NCBI RefSeq assembly: GCF_015209745.1
Contig: NZ_CP063657.1
Coordinates: forward strand, 1,550,001 to 1,614,000
From: Lysobacter avium
Lineage (GTDB): Bacteria; Pseudomonadota; Gammaproteobacteria; Xanthomonadales; Xanthomonadaceae
Direction: 5' to 3'
Length of the DNA stretch: 64,000 bases
Shown here: one piece after another, positions 14,946 to 24,653 of the stretch
Layout of the letters: each line of letters begins with the position of its first letter
Numbering within the stretch: the first letter of the stretch is position 1
Made by a program: the position numbers and the translations under genes
The notes under the pieces: generated by a model
The model's input: only the letters and a program-made list of their open reading frames with translations
Database searches by the model: none
What the model was told of the DNA's origin: nothing

Positions 14946-15668
14946 CTACCGCAGCATGTCGCGCAGCTGATACCGGCCCGGCGCCTGCCCGGCAAGCCAC
15001 GCCGCGGCATGCAGTGCGCCGCGGGCAAAGACATCGCGACTGGTCGCGCGGTGGACCAGTTCGATCCGCTCACCCGGCCCGGCGAACTGGACCGTATGCT
15101 CACCGACGATATCGCCGGCGCGCAGCGATGCGTAACTCGGCTGCGCGCCGCCCTGCTCCGCGCGCGCGCCCAGGGCGAGTGCCGTGCCGGACGGCGCATC
15201 CAGCTTGTGCTTGTGATGGGATTCGACGATGTCGCAATCCCAGGTTTGCAGCAGCCTCGCGGCGCGTTCGACCAGATCACCCAGCACGGTCACGCCGAGA
15301 CTGAAATTGGCGGCCAGCAGCACCGGCACCGTCGTGGCCGCCGCGTCCAGTGCGCGCTCGCCGGATTCGCTCAGGCCTGTGGTCCCGGAGACCAGCGGCA
15401 CGCCGCGCTCAACGCACAGGCCCAGGATCGCGTCCAGGCCATCGGGCAGGCTGAAATCGATCGCGACATCGAACGTGGGCACGCCGTGCAGTTCGGTCAC
15501 GGCAAAGTATGGCAAGCCGTCGACCACGCGTTGCGCCGGCTTGCTGCGCGAGACAGCCGCGACCGCGCGCAAATCCTCACGCGTCGCCAGCAGACGCAGC
15601 AGGGCCTGCCCCATCCGGCCGGAGGCGCCGTGGATCAGGACACGGGTGACATCGGACGATTGCTTCAT
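14946..15668 (-). CDS. dapB: 4-hydroxy-tetrahydrodipicolinate reductase
   Basis: A 240-residue DapB that reduces 4-hydroxy-tetrahydrodipicolinate with NAD(P)H in lysine and diaminopimelate synthesis. The dinucleotide-binding loop is HGASGRMGQ, the signature VSGTTGL is present, and the substrate-binding/catalytic segment is ESHHKHKLDAPSGTA, with the essential His pair and Lys. It ends with RYQLRDMLR, as usual. It is slightly shorter than the E. coli enzyme (273). It lies upstream of carA on the same strand, an arrangement common in Xanthomonadales. Confidence 0.95.
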   Translation of the reverse strand: MKQSSDVTRVLIHGASGRMGQALLRLLATREDLRAVAAVSRSKPAQRVVDGLPYFAVTELHGVPTFDVAIDFSLPDGLDAILGLCVERGVPLVSGTTGLSESGERALDAAATTVPVLLAANFSLGVTVLGDLVERAARLLQTWDCDIVESHHKHKLDAPSGTALALGARAEQGGAQPSYASLRAGDIVGEHTVQFAGPGERIELVHRATSRDVFARGALHAAAWLAGQAPGRYQLRDMLR

Positions 15669-15759
15669 GCCCGCAGGCTATAGGCTGCGCGGCCGCACGG
15701 GCAAGCGGCGCCGGAGGTCTCTACACCGCTCCCGCAGACTTTTCCCGGACCGCAGCGGC

Positions 15760-17148
15760 TCACTGGACGACAGCGCCCTTCAGGGTGGGTGTTCCGTCCA
15801 CCACCTCTCCCCAGACCAGCCACGCGGCCTCGTCGAGCACCGCCAGCCTGGGAATTCCACTGGCACGGCCGCGCGCGGCCAGTGCCGCGACCGGAATACT
15901 GTGGGCAGCGCCGAGCCCGCGGTCGATACGCGAGAGCATCAATTGCTGGCCGTCGCCACCGTCGCCCTCCTGCAGCCAGGACAGCAGCACATGCCCTTGC
16001 GCAAGCCCAAGCCCCAGCCGCCCCAGCACCTGCGGCCCATTGGCGACCGCGAGCGGCACACCGAAACTGTCGCCGGCATCGTCGGAACGGGCGAGTCGCA
16101 GCTCGGGTTGGCCATCGGCCTCGGTGTACCAGGCCACCCACACGGTATCGCCCTCGGCAACGACCACCGGGCCGTTGACCGGACAGCCCGTCATCCACCA
16201 GCCATCGGCGTGCACGTCGCGCGGCGCGGTCCACGCTCCGCCTTCCAGGCGCACCAGGCGGATGTCGCGGATCTCGCCGGCGCTGCGGCCGCGGTAGACA
16301 ACGACAGGGCCGCGCGAGGTGATTGCCGAGGCCGTGGTGCAGCAGTCGCAGGTCGAGATGTCCAGCGGCCACTCGCTCGATTTCGACGGGGCCGCGCCAG
16401 GCGTGTTTGACGCGGGCGAGCCGTAGATGGCGGCGCGCAGCATCATCGCGCCATCTCCGTGGCCGTGGCCATCGTCGGCCGGCGCGTTGCCGGGGTGCTG
16501 ATCGTTGGCGGCCGGAGTGGATGCCGTGGCCTTCTGCCGGCTGTCCAGCCAGGCCATCCCCAGCTCATCGGATGCCTGGGGCCAGAAGGTCACGAATCCG
16601 TTGTCGCCTGGCAGATCGGGAAGGCTCACCAGCGTTGGCGGAGACCACGTCCGGCCGCCGTCGCCGGAACGCACCAGATCGATCCCGTAATCCGTATGTC
16701 CGTCACCGGTCTGCCGCAGCCAGTGCGCCCAGAGCGAACCGTCCGGCAACGCGTAGACGTGGGGCGTGTCAGCCCAGTTGAGGAACCAGTTGCCGCCGGT
16801 GCCTGCGCTGAGTGGATCCGCCCAGGCACCCGGCACACCGGGCGCGGGTGACGCCAACTGGGCAATTCGCAGCTCACGATGATCGTCGGGCGCCGGCTGC
16901 ACCCAGCTGATCAGCAAATCGCCCTGCGGTGTCGCAACGAGGTCGGGATGCGCCGCTTCGCCAGCGACAGGCAACGCCCACGGTTGGACCCAGGAAAACT
17001 TCTCCTGCGCGCCCGGGCTGTCGGCGGGCTCGACAGGCGCTTTGTCGGTGGAACACGCGACCAAGGCCACACAAAGCGCCGCAACCAGCAGCCAGACGGC
17101 CGCAAAGCGCCCGCTGCGAGTGGTTCTGATACGTCCGCCGTCCGTCAT
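15760..17148 (-). CDS. Secreted lipoprotein with sialidase/BNR-like beta-propeller
   Basis: A 462-residue protein with a lipoprotein signal: a hydrophobic helix (VWLLVAALCVALVAC) ending at a lipobox Cys near residue 32. The mature part looks like a six-bladed propeller, with recurrent Asp-box-like pieces (RSGDGGRTWSPP, RSDDAGDSFGVP). It has two oddities: a DDGHGHGDG His-rich loop and a CDCCTTAS cluster of three Cys in STCDCCTTASAI, either of which might bind a metal. No enzymatic residues are clear, so no reaction is proposed. The ATG at 17148 has GAGG about nine bases upstream; an ATG at 17163 is the alternative. Confidence 0.65.
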   Translation of the reverse strand: MTDGGRIRTTRSGRFAAVWLLVAALCVALVACSTDKAPVEPADSPGAQEKFSWVQPWALPVAGEAAHPDLVATPQGDLLISWVQPAPDDHRELRIAQLASPAPGVPGAWADPLSAGTGGNWFLNWADTPHVYALPDGSLWAHWLRQTGDGHTDYGIDLVRSGDGGRTWSPPTLVSLPDLPGDNGFVTFWPQASDELGMAWLDSRQKATASTPAANDQHPGNAPADDGHGHGDGAMMLRAAIYGSPASNTPGAAPSKSSEWPLDISTCDCCTTASAITSRGPVVVYRGRSAGEIRDIRLVRLEGGAWTAPRDVHADGWWMTGCPVNGPVVVAEGDTVWVAWYTEADGQPELRLARSDDAGDSFGVPLAVANGPQVLGRLGLGLAQGHVLLSWLQEGDGGDGQQLMLSRIDRGLGAAHSIPVAALAARGRASGIPRLAVLDEAAWLVWGEVVDGTPTLKGAVVQ

Positions 17149-17252
17149 CGTCCAAGGCCTCATGCAATCGCCGCGGGCATTCTTTCACGGCGGATGGACA
17201 ACGAGGCCGCGACGTTCCGGTCACGGCCGGTGTTTCAACCCGCAACGGTGAC

Positions 17253-18380
17253 TCAGGAGGACGTCATCCGGTCCCAGAAACCCTTGACGCCATCCATGAA
17301 CGTCGAGGAGCGCGGCGAATGCCGGCTGGCGTGCTCGCCGGTGAAACTGGTTTCCAGCTTCTGCAGCAACTCGCGTTGTTCGCTGGTGAGATTGACCGGT
17401 GTTTCGATGACCACCCGGCAATACAGGTCACCGGGCCGGCGGCTGCGGACCGACTGCACGCCCTTGTCGCGCAGGCGGAAGACCTTGCCGGTCTGGGTCT
17501 CGGCGGGAACCTTGAGTTCCACATCTCCGCCCAGCGTCGGCACCCGGATGGAGGCGCCCAGCGCCGCCTGGCCCAGCCGGATCGGCACGTCGCAATGCAG
17601 GTCGTCGCCGTCGCGCTGGAAGAACTCGTGCTCCCGCACGCGGACCTCGACGTACAGGTCGCCCGGCGGCGACCCCGCGGGGCCCGCCTCGCCCTCACCG
17701 GACAGCCGGATGCGGTCACCGTTGTCCACGCCGGCCGGAATCTTGACCTGCAGGCTCTTGCTGCCTTCGATGCGTCCCTGGCCGTGGCAGTCGCCACAAG
17801 GGTTCTCGATCGACTGGCCGCGCCCGCCACAATGCGGACAGGCCTGCTGCATCGAGAAGATGCCGCGCTGGATGCGCACCTGGCCCCGGCCCTGGCAGGT
17901 ATTGCAGGTGTGCAGCTTGCCGTCGGCCGAGCCGCTGCCCTTGCACTTTGCGCACGAGTCCAGGGTCGGAATTTCGATGCGCTTCTCGATGCCGGCCACC
18001 GCATCTTCCAGCGACAGCTCCATCACATAGCCGACGTCGGCGCCGCGACGCGGGCCGCGGCCACCGCCGCCACCCCCGAAGATGTTGCCGAAGATATCGC
18101 CGAAGATGTCGCCCATGTCGTCGGAATACCCGCCGCCACCACCGCCCATGCCGTGCTCGAACGCCGCGTGGCCATGCTGGTCGTACATGCGCCGGCGGGA
18201 GTCATCGGAAAGCACTTCGTAGGCTTCCTTGCACTCCTTGAAGCTGGCCTCCGCGGTCGCGTCGTCCGGATTGCGGTCCGGGTGGAACTTCATCGCGCAG
18301 CGGCGATACGCCTTCTTCAGCTCATCACTGCTTGCGGTCCGGGACACACCCAGGACTTCGTAATAGTCGCGTTTGCTCAT
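17253..18380 (-). CDS. dnaJ: Chaperone DnaJ (Hsp40)
   Basis: A 375-residue type I J-protein that stimulates DnaK ATPase and delivers substrates. In order: J domain (1-70) with HPD in [10 protein letters not shown]; Gly/Phe-rich linker with a long Gly run; a zinc domain with four CxxCxGxG motifs ([32 protein letters not shown]); and the C-terminal peptide-binding domains. All zinc ligands are intact. It lies 153 bp downstream of dnaK on the same strand, separated by a hairpin. Confidence 0.97.
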   Translation of the reverse strand: MSKRDYYEVLGVSRTASSDELKKAYRRCAMKFHPDRNPDDATAEASFKECKEAYEVLSDDSRRRMYDQHGHAAFEHGMGGGGGGYSDDMGDIFGDIFGNIFGGGGGGRGPRRGADVGYVMELSLEDAVAGIEKRIEIPTLDSCAKCKGSGSADGKLHTCNTCQGRGQVRIQRGIFSMQQACPHCGGRGQSIENPCGDCHGQGRIEGSKSLQVKIPAGVDNGDRIRLSGEGEAGPAGSPPGDLYVEVRVREHEFFQRDGDDLHCDVPIRLGQAALGASIRVPTLGGDVELKVPAETQTGKVFRLRDKGVQSVRSRRPGDLYCRVVIETPVNLTSEQRELLQKLETSFTGEHASRHSPRSSTFMDGVKGFWDRMTSS

Positions 18381-18461
18381 GTGCTGCCACTTCCCCTGTC
18401 CGTCGGAACGGTGTCCGGGCGGTCTGGTTCAAAAGTTTGTTGGAACGAGCCGCTCAAACAA

Positions 18462-18498
18462 CGAGGGTCCGGGACCACGGATCGATCCCGAACCCTCG
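18462..18498 (-). terminator. Hairpin between dnaK and dnaJ (possible attenuator/terminator)
   Basis: The segment forms a stem CGAGGGT-C-CGGGA paired with TCCCG-A-ACCCTCG (13 positions, one mismatch) with an 11-base loop. On the minus strand it is followed by TTGTTT, a weak U-rich tract. It may partly terminate transcription or protect the dnaK message, so that dnaJ is made at a lower level than dnaK. The function is inferred. Confidence 0.55.
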
Positions 18499-18533
18499 CG
18501 CCCTACCCCGCGCTATCTGCGGGAGCGGATCGC

Positions 18534-20459
18534 TTACTGCTTCTTGTCGTCGTCCTTCACTTCAGTGAACTCGGCGTCGACCACATCGTCGGCGGCCGTG
18601 TCGGCGCTGGCATCGCCACCGGCAGCGTCGGCGCCGGCCTGCTGCGACTGGACCGCGGCAAACAGGGCCTGCGCGGATTCTTCCAGCGCCTTGCTCTTGG
18701 CCTCGATCTGGCCCTTGTCGTCGCCCTTCATCGCGGTCTCGACCTCAGCGATCGCCGCTTCCGTCGCGCCAATCAACTCGCCCGGCAGCTTGTCGCCGTT
18801 CTCCTTGATCGCGGTACGCGCGGAGTGGACCAGACCATCGGCCTGGTTGCGGGCCTGCACGAGCTCCTGGAACTTCTGGTCTTCCTCGCGGTTGGCCTCG
18901 GCGTCCTGGACCATCTTCTGGATCTCTTCCTCGGACAGGCCCGAGCCGGCCTTGATCTCGACCTTCTGCTCCTTGCCGGTCTTCTTGTCCTTGGCGGTCA
19001 CGTGGACGATGCCGTTGGCGTCGATGTCAAACGACACCTCCACCTGCGGCAGGCCGCGCGGCGCGGGCTCGATGCCCGACAGGTCGAAGCGCGCCAGCGA
19101 CTTGTTGTAGCGGGCCTGCTCGCGCTCACCCTGCAGCACATGCACGGTCACGGCGGACTGGTTGTCCTCGGCGGTGGAGAAGGTCTGCGAGGCCTTGGTC
19201 GGCACCGTGGTGTTCTTCTCGATGATCTTGGTGAACACGCCACCCAGGGTCTCGATGCCCAGGCTCAGCGGGGTCACGTCCAGCAACAGCACGTCCTTGA
19301 CGTCGCCGGCCAGCACGCCACCCTGGATCGCGGCACCCACGGCCACGGCCTCGTCGGGGTTGACGTCCTTGCGCGGCTCCTTGCCGAAGAACTCGGTAAC
19401 CGCCTGCTGCACCTTCGGCATGCGGGTCTGGCCACCGACCAGGATCACCTCGTCGATCTCGCTGGCGCGCACGCCGGCGTCATTGAGCGCGGTACGGCAT
19501 GGCTCGATCGACTTCTTGACCAGGTCCTCCACCAGCGACTCCAGCTTGGCGCGGGTCAGCTTGATGTTCAGGTGCTTCGGACCCGACGCATCGGCGGTCA
19601 CGTACGGCAGGTTGACCTCGGTCTGCTGCGCGGTGGACAGCTCGATCTTGGCACGCTCGGCGGAATCCTTCAGGCGCTGCAGGGCCAGCGGGTCCTTGCG
19701 CAGGTCGATGCCCTGGTCCTTGTTGAACTCCTCGACCAGGTAGGCGATGACGCGGTTGTCAAAGTCCTCGCCACCCAGGAAGGTGTCGCCGTTGGTGGCC
19801 AGCACCTCGACCTGCATCTCGCCGTCGACCGAGGCAATCTCGATGATGGAGACGTCGAAGGTACCGCCGCCCAGGTCATACACGGCCACCTTGCGGTCGC
19901 CGCCCTTCTTGTCCATGCCGTAGGCCAGCGCGGCCGCGGTCGGCTCGTTGATGATGCGCTTGACGTCCAGGCCGGCGATCTTGCCGGCATCCTTGGTCGC
20001 CTGGCGCTGGCTGTCGTTGAAGTACGCCGGCACGGTGATGACCGCCTCGGTGACCTTCTCGCCCAGGTAATCCTCGGCGGTCTTCTTCATCTTGGACAGG
20101 ATCTCGGCGGAGATCTGCTGGGGCGCCATCTTCTTGTTGTCACCGGTCTCCACCCACGCATCGCCGTTGTCATGGGCGATGACGCTGTAGGAGACGTGGT
20201 CCAGGTCCTTCTGCACCTCGGCGTCGGTGAATTTGCGGCCGATCAGGCGCTTCACCGCGAAGAAGGTGTTCTTGGGGTTGGTGACGGCCTGGCGCTTGGC
20301 CGAGGCGCCCACGAGGATCTCGCCGTCCTTGGTGTAGGCGACGATGGACGGAGTGGTGCGATCACCCTCCGCATTCTCGATGACCTTCGACTTGCCACCT
20401 TCCATGACCGCGACACACGAGTTGGTGGTGCCCAGGTCGATACCGATGATCTTGCCCAT
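18534..20459 (-). CDS. dnaK: Chaperone DnaK (Hsp70)
   Basis: A 641-residue Hsp70. It has the ATPase domain start [18 protein letters not shown], the phosphate loops [13 protein letters not shown] and [12 protein letters not shown], the interdomain linker around [15 protein letters not shown], the substrate domain, and an acidic C-terminal tail ([15 protein letters not shown]). The frame is open to 20510, but the ATG at 20459 has AAGGA upstream and gives the standard start. It lies about 100 bp downstream of grpE and upstream of dnaJ, in the order grpE-dnaK-dnaJ. Confidence 0.98.
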   Translation of the reverse strand: MGKIIGIDLGTTNSCVAVMEGGKSKVIENAEGDRTTPSIVAYTKDGEILVGASAKRQAVTNPKNTFFAVKRLIGRKFTDAEVQKDLDHVSYSVIAHDNGDAWVETGDNKKMAPQQISAEILSKMKKTAEDYLGEKVTEAVITVPAYFNDSQRQATKDAGKIAGLDVKRIINEPTAAALAYGMDKKGGDRKVAVYDLGGGTFDVSIIEIASVDGEMQVEVLATNGDTFLGGEDFDNRVIAYLVEEFNKDQGIDLRKDPLALQRLKDSAERAKIELSTAQQTEVNLPYVTADASGPKHLNIKLTRAKLESLVEDLVKKSIEPCRTALNDAGVRASEIDEVILVGGQTRMPKVQQAVTEFFGKEPRKDVNPDEAVAVGAAIQGGVLAGDVKDVLLLDVTPLSLGIETLGGVFTKIIEKNTTVPTKASQTFSTAEDNQSAVTVHVLQGEREQARYNKSLARFDLSGIEPAPRGLPQVEVSFDIDANGIVHVTAKDKKTGKEQKVEIKAGSGLSEEEIQKMVQDAEANREEDQKFQELVQARNQADGLVHSARTAIKENGDKLPGELIGATEAAIAEVETAMKGDDKGQIEAKSKALEESAQALFAAVQSQQAGADAAGGDASADTAADDVVDAEFTEVKDDDKKQ

Positions 20460-20557
20460 GCTGTTTATTCCTTTGAAATTGGATTTATGCCGATAGACGG
20501 GGGCGGCCACAGTTCGTACCGCTCATGTCAGTTATCTGGGGGTCGCGGTCCGCCGGT

Positions 20558-21088
20558 TCAAGCGTCGCCGCTGACAACCACCAATGCGGGGCGCAACAAA
20601 CGTTCATTCAACAGCCAGCCCTTCTGGTAGACCTGCACCACGTGGCCCGGCGGATGCTCGGCGCTGGCCACGGTGCTCATCGCCTCGTGGTGCTCCGGGT
20701 TGAACGGTTTGCCGGCAGGATTGACCTCGACCAGTCCGTTATCGCCGGTGACCTTTAGCAACTGCTTCAGGGTCAGTTCGACGCCCTGGCGCAGGGCCAC
20801 CGCGTCGTCGCCGGAGGCCTGCAATCCGGCTTCCAGGCTGTCGATGACCGGCAGCAGGGCGGACAACAGGCGCTCGTTGGCAAATTTGCGCGCCATCTCC
20901 ACATCCCGCGTCAGGCGCTTGCGCTGGTTTTCAAGGTCGGCCCGCTCGCGCAGCATGCTTTCGCGCAGGTTGGACAATTCTTCATTTGCCGCAGCCAGCT
21001 GGGCAGCCAACTGGCCGTCCGGATGGGGTGTGTCGTGTTCGACGGGGTCCGACTGTGCTGCCGGATCCTGGTTGGGTTCGGTGGTCAT
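20558..21088 (-). CDS. grpE: Nucleotide exchange factor GrpE
   Basis: A 176-residue GrpE, which releases ADP from DnaK. It has an acidic disordered N terminus, a long coiled coil (about 28-90, ELSNLRESMLRERADLENQ), the four-helix region LLPVIDSLEAGLQ, and the C-terminal beta domain with FNPEHHEAMSTV and VVQVYQKGWLLNERLLRPA. It is the first gene of the heat-shock group and is preceded by a sigma-32-type promoter at 21141-21168. No hrcA lies upstream; the next gene is recN on the other strand. Confidence 0.95.
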   Translation of the reverse strand: MTTEPNQDPAAQSDPVEHDTPHPDGQLAAQLAAANEELSNLRESMLRERADLENQRKRLTRDVEMARKFANERLLSALLPVIDSLEAGLQASGDDAVALRQGVELTLKQLLKVTGDNGLVEVNPAGKPFNPEHHEAMSTVASAEHPPGHVVQVYQKGWLLNERLLRPALVVVSGDA

Positions 21089-21140
21089 ATCTGCTCTGGT
21101 CCTGACGTTGCGGGGGACGCTTTGTCCTTGACTGCCACAG

Positions 21141-21168
21141 CAATGGGGTCGCCGCCGATCAATTCAAG
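21141..21168 (-). promoter_or_regulatory. Sigma-32 heat-shock promoter of grpE-dnaK-dnaJ
   Basis: On the minus strand CTTGAA (21163-21168) is followed after 14 bases by CCCCATTG (21141-21148). The sigma-32 consensus is CTTGAA, 13-15 bases, CCCCAT. The match is complete in both core hexamers and the -10 lies 53 bp before the grpE start. No inverted CIRCE element of the HrcA type is seen nearby, so control by RpoH is the natural reading. Confidence 0.85.
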
Positions 21169-21209
21169 ACAATTCCGCACGGCGGCCGTCCCCATTAGAC
21201 TCGCGCCAC

Positions 21210-22892
21210 ATGCTCACCCATCTCTCACTCAAGCATTTCGCCGTCGTCAGCCAGGCCGAACTCGTCTTTGGTCCCGGGCTTACCGTCATTTCCGGTGAAA
21301 CCGGTGCCGGCAAGTCGTTGCTGGTCGATGCCCTGGGCCTGCTGTCGGGCATCCGCGCCGACAGCGGCGTGGTGCGCCACGGGGCCGAGCGCGCCGAGCT
21401 TGCCGGCGAGTTCAGACTGGACGACGTTCCCGCCGCCACCGCGTGGCTGAAAGAGCATGAGCTCGACGAGGACGACGCGTCCTCAGGCTCCGGTTGCCTG
21501 GTACGACGGGTGATCCGCGCCGACGGCGGCTCGCGCGCGTGGATCAACGGTCGCCCGGTGACGATGGCGCAGCTGGCCGAATTGACCGCGCACCTGGTGG
21601 AGATCCACGGCCAGCACGAACACCAGGCCCTCATGGCGCGCGGCAGCCAGCTCGCCCTGCTCGATGCGTACGCTGCGACCGCGCCCGAGCGTCGGCAGGT
21701 GGCCGAGGCGGCCGTCCAATGGAGCGCCCTGCTACGGGAGCGCGACGAACTCGTTGCCCAGGGAGATGTCAGCGACCGCATTGAGTGGCTGGAGCATCAG
21801 TACCTGGAGCTTGAGCGGGAAACGCTGGACGCCGACTCGATCGCCCAGTTACTGCTGGATCACCGTCGGCAGGCCCACGCCAGCGACTTGATTGCGGCCA
21901 GCGAGAGTGCTTTCGCGCAGCTTGGCGGCAGCGACGATGTCTCCGTGTCGCGGGCGCTGCAGCAGGTACGGCACGAACTGCAGCGCGTGGCCAGCCACGA
22001 ACCACGTCTGAGCGAAGTGGACGGCATGCTCGCCGCCGCTGCGATCCAGATCGACGAGGCAGGCAGCCTGCTGGACCGCATCCGCGACGACCTGGACATC
22101 GACCCCTCGCTGTTCGAGTCGATCGAGCAGCGCCTGGCGCGCATCCATGATCTGGCCCGCAAGCACCGCGTGGCTCCGGAAGAACTTGCCGCCCACCGCG
22201 ACGCGCTGGAGCAGGAGCTGGATGCCCTGCGCGGAGCCGACCGGCGACTGGAAAAGCTCGACAGCGAAATCGAAAAGACCCGGCTGGCGTGGCGCACGGC
22301 AGCAGACGCGCTGGGCGCGAAGCGGCGCAAGGCAGCGGGCAAACTGGCGCAGGCCACCACCGCACTGATCGGCGAGCTGGGCATGGGCGGCGGCCACTTC
22401 GGTATCGACATCGAGCCGCTGCCTGCCGACAAACCCGATCCCAATGGCGGCGAGCGCATCGAGTTCATGGTCGCCGCCAATCCGGGCCAGCCGCCGCGCC
22501 CGCTGCGCAAGGTGGCGTCGGGTGGCGAGCTGTCGCGCATCTCACTGGCGATCGAGGTCGCCGCGCTCGGGTTGGACGCGGTGCCGACCATGGTGTTCGA
22601 CGAGGTCGACTCGGGAATCGGCGGCGCGGTGGCCGACATCGTCGGCCGCAAACTGCGTGCACTGGGCGCGAGTCGTCAGGTCCTGTGCGTGACCCACCTT
22701 CCCCAGGTCGCGGCCCAGGGACATGCCCACTACCGGGTCAGCAAGGCGGCCGCCGACGGGGTCACCCAGAGCCAGGTGCAACAACTCGATGCCGACCAGC
22801 GGCAGGAGGAGCTGTCGCGGATGCTGGGTGGCGTGGAGCTGACGCGCGAGGCGCGCGCCGCCGCGCAGCGCCTGCTCGATGACGTGACCTGA
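21210..22892 (+). CDS. recN: DNA repair protein RecN
   Basis: A 560-residue SMC-like ATPase for double-strand-break repair. Walker A is ISGETGAGKSLLVDAL at the N terminus, followed by EIHGQHEHQALM. Two coiled-coil stretches lie in the middle. The ABC signature ASGGELSRISLAIE and Walker B TMVFDEVDSGIGG are near the C terminus, then CVTHLPQVAAQGHAHY. The length fits the family. It is divergent from grpE with 121 bp between the starts, so the sigma-32 promoter and any recN promoter share that space. Confidence 0.96.
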   Translation: MLTHLSLKHFAVVSQAELVFGPGLTVISGETGAGKSLLVDALGLLSGIRADSGVVRHGAERAELAGEFRLDDVPAATAWLKEHELDEDDASSGSGCLVRRVIRADGGSRAWINGRPVTMAQLAELTAHLVEIHGQHEHQALMARGSQLALLDAYAATAPERRQVAEAAVQWSALLRERDELVAQGDVSDRIEWLEHQYLELERETLDADSIAQLLLDHRRQAHASDLIAASESAFAQLGGSDDVSVSRALQQVRHELQRVASHEPRLSEVDGMLAAAAIQIDEAGSLLDRIRDDLDIDPSLFESIEQRLARIHDLARKHRVAPEELAAHRDALEQELDALRGADRRLEKLDSEIEKTRLAWRTAADALGAKRRKAAGKLAQATTALIGELGMGGGHFGIDIEPLPADKPDPNGGERIEFMVAANPGQPPRPLRKVASGGELSRISLAIEVAALGLDAVPTMVFDEVDSGIGGAVADIVGRKLRALGASRQVLCVTHLPQVAAQGHAHYRVSKAAADGVTQSQVQQLDADQRQEELSRMLGGVELTREARAAAQRLLDDVT

Positions 22893-22933
22893 CGGCGGGC
22901 ACAGCCCATTCCGGCGACGGTGACGGTGACGCG

Positions 22934-23341
22934 TTAACGCGAGCCTTTCTTGCGAACGTACAGAACCAGCGTGTGGTCCTCGATCTCGTAGCCGTACTGC
23001 GCGGCGATGACGTGCTGGAGTCGCTCGATTTCCTCGTTCTCGAACTCGATCACCTTGCCCGTATCCACGTCGACCATGTGGTCGTGGTGGCCGCCGCGGT
23101 CAAGCTCGTACACCGACTGGCCGGCCTCGAAATTGTGCTTTAGCACCAGCCCGACCGCCTCGAACTGGGTCAGCACGCGGTACACGGTCGCCAGACCGAT
23201 GTCCTCGCCCTGGTCGAGCAACTGCCGGTAGATGTCCTCGGCAGTCACGTGGCGGGGCTTGCTCTGCTCGAGGAACTGCAGGATCCGCATGCGCGGATGG
23301 GTCACCTTGAGACCCGCGTTACGAAGATTCTGGGATTCCAT
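22934..23341 (-). CDS. fur: Ferric uptake regulator Fur
   Basis: A 135-residue iron-responsive repressor. The N-terminal winged helix carries LRNAGLKVTHPRMRIL and DIGLATVYRVLTQFE; the metal/dimer domain has RGGHHDHMVDVDTGKVIEFENEEIE, with the classic HHDH cluster. The protein lacks the C-terminal CxxC of some Fur proteins and ends YVRKKGSR. The frame extends far upstream, but the ATG at 23341 gives the standard start MESQNLRNAG with AAGGAG upstream. It is divergent from bamE, as known for fur and omlA in Xanthomonas. Confidence 0.95.
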   Translation of the reverse strand: MESQNLRNAGLKVTHPRMRILQFLEQSKPRHVTAEDIYRQLLDQGEDIGLATVYRVLTQFEAVGLVLKHNFEAGQSVYELDRGGHHDHMVDVDTGKVIEFENEEIERLQHVIAAQYGYEIEDHTLVLYVRKKGSR

Positions 23342-23473
23342 CAAGGGCTCCTTGCGGGATCCGTGGCGGGCGACGACCGCCCTGCAACACTGGATGAACG
23401 TGGACAGGGTGCAGCCGCGGCGCGGCGGCGGCAGTGTATCATCGCCCCCGATATCCACCTGCTGCAGACACCG

Positions 23474-23878
23474 ATGACCAAGCACCCATTGCGCACGATC
23501 CTGCTCGCCCTTGCCGTTGCCGCGACCACCGCCGGATGCGGCATCGTGTACCGGCAGCCGATCTACCAGGGCAACCTGCTGAACGAGAACGCGGTCGAGC
23601 AGTTGCAGGTGGGCATGGCCAAGCAACAGGTGTTGGGCCTTCTGGGCACGCCCTCGATCCAGGACCCCTACCATCCCGAGCGCTGGGACTACACCGCCAG
23701 CGAGCGCACCGACCGGCTCGCGCGCACCCGCATCAAGAACCTGACGCTGTGGTTCGATGCCAACGACGCGCTGGTGAAGTGGGACGGGGACTACTTTCCC
23801 AAGCAGGACGCGGAGCTGGCGAAGAAGTCGCCCAAGCAGTTCGGCCGCAACCTGGCCAAGGAAAAGAAGAAGCGCTGA
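23474..23878 (+). CDS. bamE: Outer membrane assembly lipoprotein BamE (SmpA/OmlA)
   Basis: A 134-residue lipoprotein of the BAM complex, which inserts beta-barrel proteins in the outer membrane. The signal peptide ends in a lipobox with Cys in AATTAGCGIVYRQPIYQGN. The core motif is NAVEQLQVGMAKQQVLGLLGTPSIQDPYHPERWDY, which is the SmpA/OmlA domain. It ends with a strongly basic tail (NLAKEKKKR). No good ribosome-binding site is visible before the ATG at 23474. Its neighbour fur is divergent, and the two share a 132-bp promoter region. Confidence 0.93.
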   Translation: MTKHPLRTILLALAVAATTAGCGIVYRQPIYQGNLLNENAVEQLQVGMAKQQVLGLLGTPSIQDPYHPERWDYTASERTDRLARTRIKNLTLWFDANDALVKWDGDYFPKQDAELAKKSPKQFGRNLAKEKKKR

Positions 23879-23887
23879 GCCACCCGC

Positions 23888-24166
23888 TCATTCCGGCGCT
23901 CGGGCCGCCTTCGCGCGTCGCCGCCGGGCCTGCTTGGGATCGATCAGCAGCGGCCTGAGCAGTTCCACCCGGTCACCGTCGCGCAACACATCGCGCAGGC
24001 TGGCCACGACGCCGAACACCGCCACTGCAACAGCGTCGCCGGCAATTTCGTCGGCAGGCACCATGCCCGACTCGCGAACTGCGTCGCTGACCAGCGCACC
24101 TTGGGCCAGCTTGAGCTCGACGAGCTCGAAACGATCCGGCCACGCCCGCACCACTTCCACCTTCAC
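23888..24166 (-). CDS. RnfH family protein (UPF0125, ubiquitin-like fold)
   Basis: A 92-residue small protein of the RnfH/UPF0125 family, with a beta-grasp fold by homology. The pattern [20 protein letters not shown], then AVAVFGVVASLRDVLRDGDRVELLRPLLIDPKQARRRRA is diagnostic. Its function is not settled; in many proteobacteria it sits next to ratA and smpB, as here. The start ATG overlaps the ratA stop by four bases (24163-24166), so it is translated with ratA. It converges with bamE. Confidence 0.88.
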   Translation of the reverse strand: MKVEVVRAWPDRFELVELKLAQGALVSDAVRESGMVPADEIAGDAVAVAVFGVVASLRDVLRDGDRVELLRPLLIDPKQARRRRAKAARAPE

Positions 24167-24594
24167 GACGGATCACGATCCGCGGCGCGGATGAAGTCAG
24201 CCACCATCCGGTCGGCCAGCTTCTGGAAGCCGATCGCCATCGCCGGTCCCAGCAGGCGGATAGCCGGCTCGAACTTCAGTGTCAGGCTGATCCGGCTCGC
24301 GGATTCCTCCAGCGCGGTGAACTCCCAGCGACCCGACAGCTTGCGGAACGGCCCGTCCACCAGCGCCAGGTCGATATGCTCAGGCGCGCTGAACGTGTTG
24401 CGGGTCGTAAACCACGTCTTCAGGGCGCCCAGGCCCAGGTCCAGCCGGGCCACCACGTGGTTCTCGCCCGACTCCAGCACCTGCGCCTGCTGACACCAGT
24501 CAAAGCGTCGCGGATACGCCGCCACGTCGTTGACCAGCTCGAACATGCGTGCAGCCGAATGGGCAACAAGGGCGGTGCGGTGAATCGTGGTCAT
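24163..24594 (-). CDS. ratA: RatA-like START/coenzyme Q-binding protein (type II toxin RatA family)
   Basis: A 143-residue protein of the polyketide cyclase/START family, near RatA (YfjG), which has been linked both to 50S-subunit binding and, through the eukaryotic Coq10 homologues, to ubiquinone binding. Motifs: [30 protein letters not shown] at the N terminus, then a long C-terminal helix ending [11 protein letters not shown]. The ATG at 24594 (MTTIHRT) is the family start; another ATG lies 18 bases upstream. It forms a two-gene unit with rnfH and is divergent from smpB with 59 bp between. Confidence 0.88.
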   Translation of the reverse strand: MTTIHRTALVAHSAARMFELVNDVAAYPRRFDWCQQAQVLESGENHVVARLDLGLGALKTWFTTRNTFSAPEHIDLALVDGPFRKLSGRWEFTALEESASRISLTLKFEPAIRLLGPAMAIGFQKLADRMVADFIRAADRDPS

Positions 24595-24653
24595 GGGAGC
24601 AACAGCCATCATCCGGTATCACGGCGCGCTCCGGATCGGACACAATAGGCGCA

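Noticed and set aside
20460..20557. Possible second sigma-32 promoter upstream of dnaK (CCCCCGTCTAT)
   Set aside because: No CTTGAA-like -35 lies at a suitable distance.
17319..20630. A 1103-codon open frame antisense to dnaJ/dnaK
   Set aside because: It spans two real genes and their spacer; the sequence is low-complexity and without a known fold. dnaK and dnaJ explain the region.
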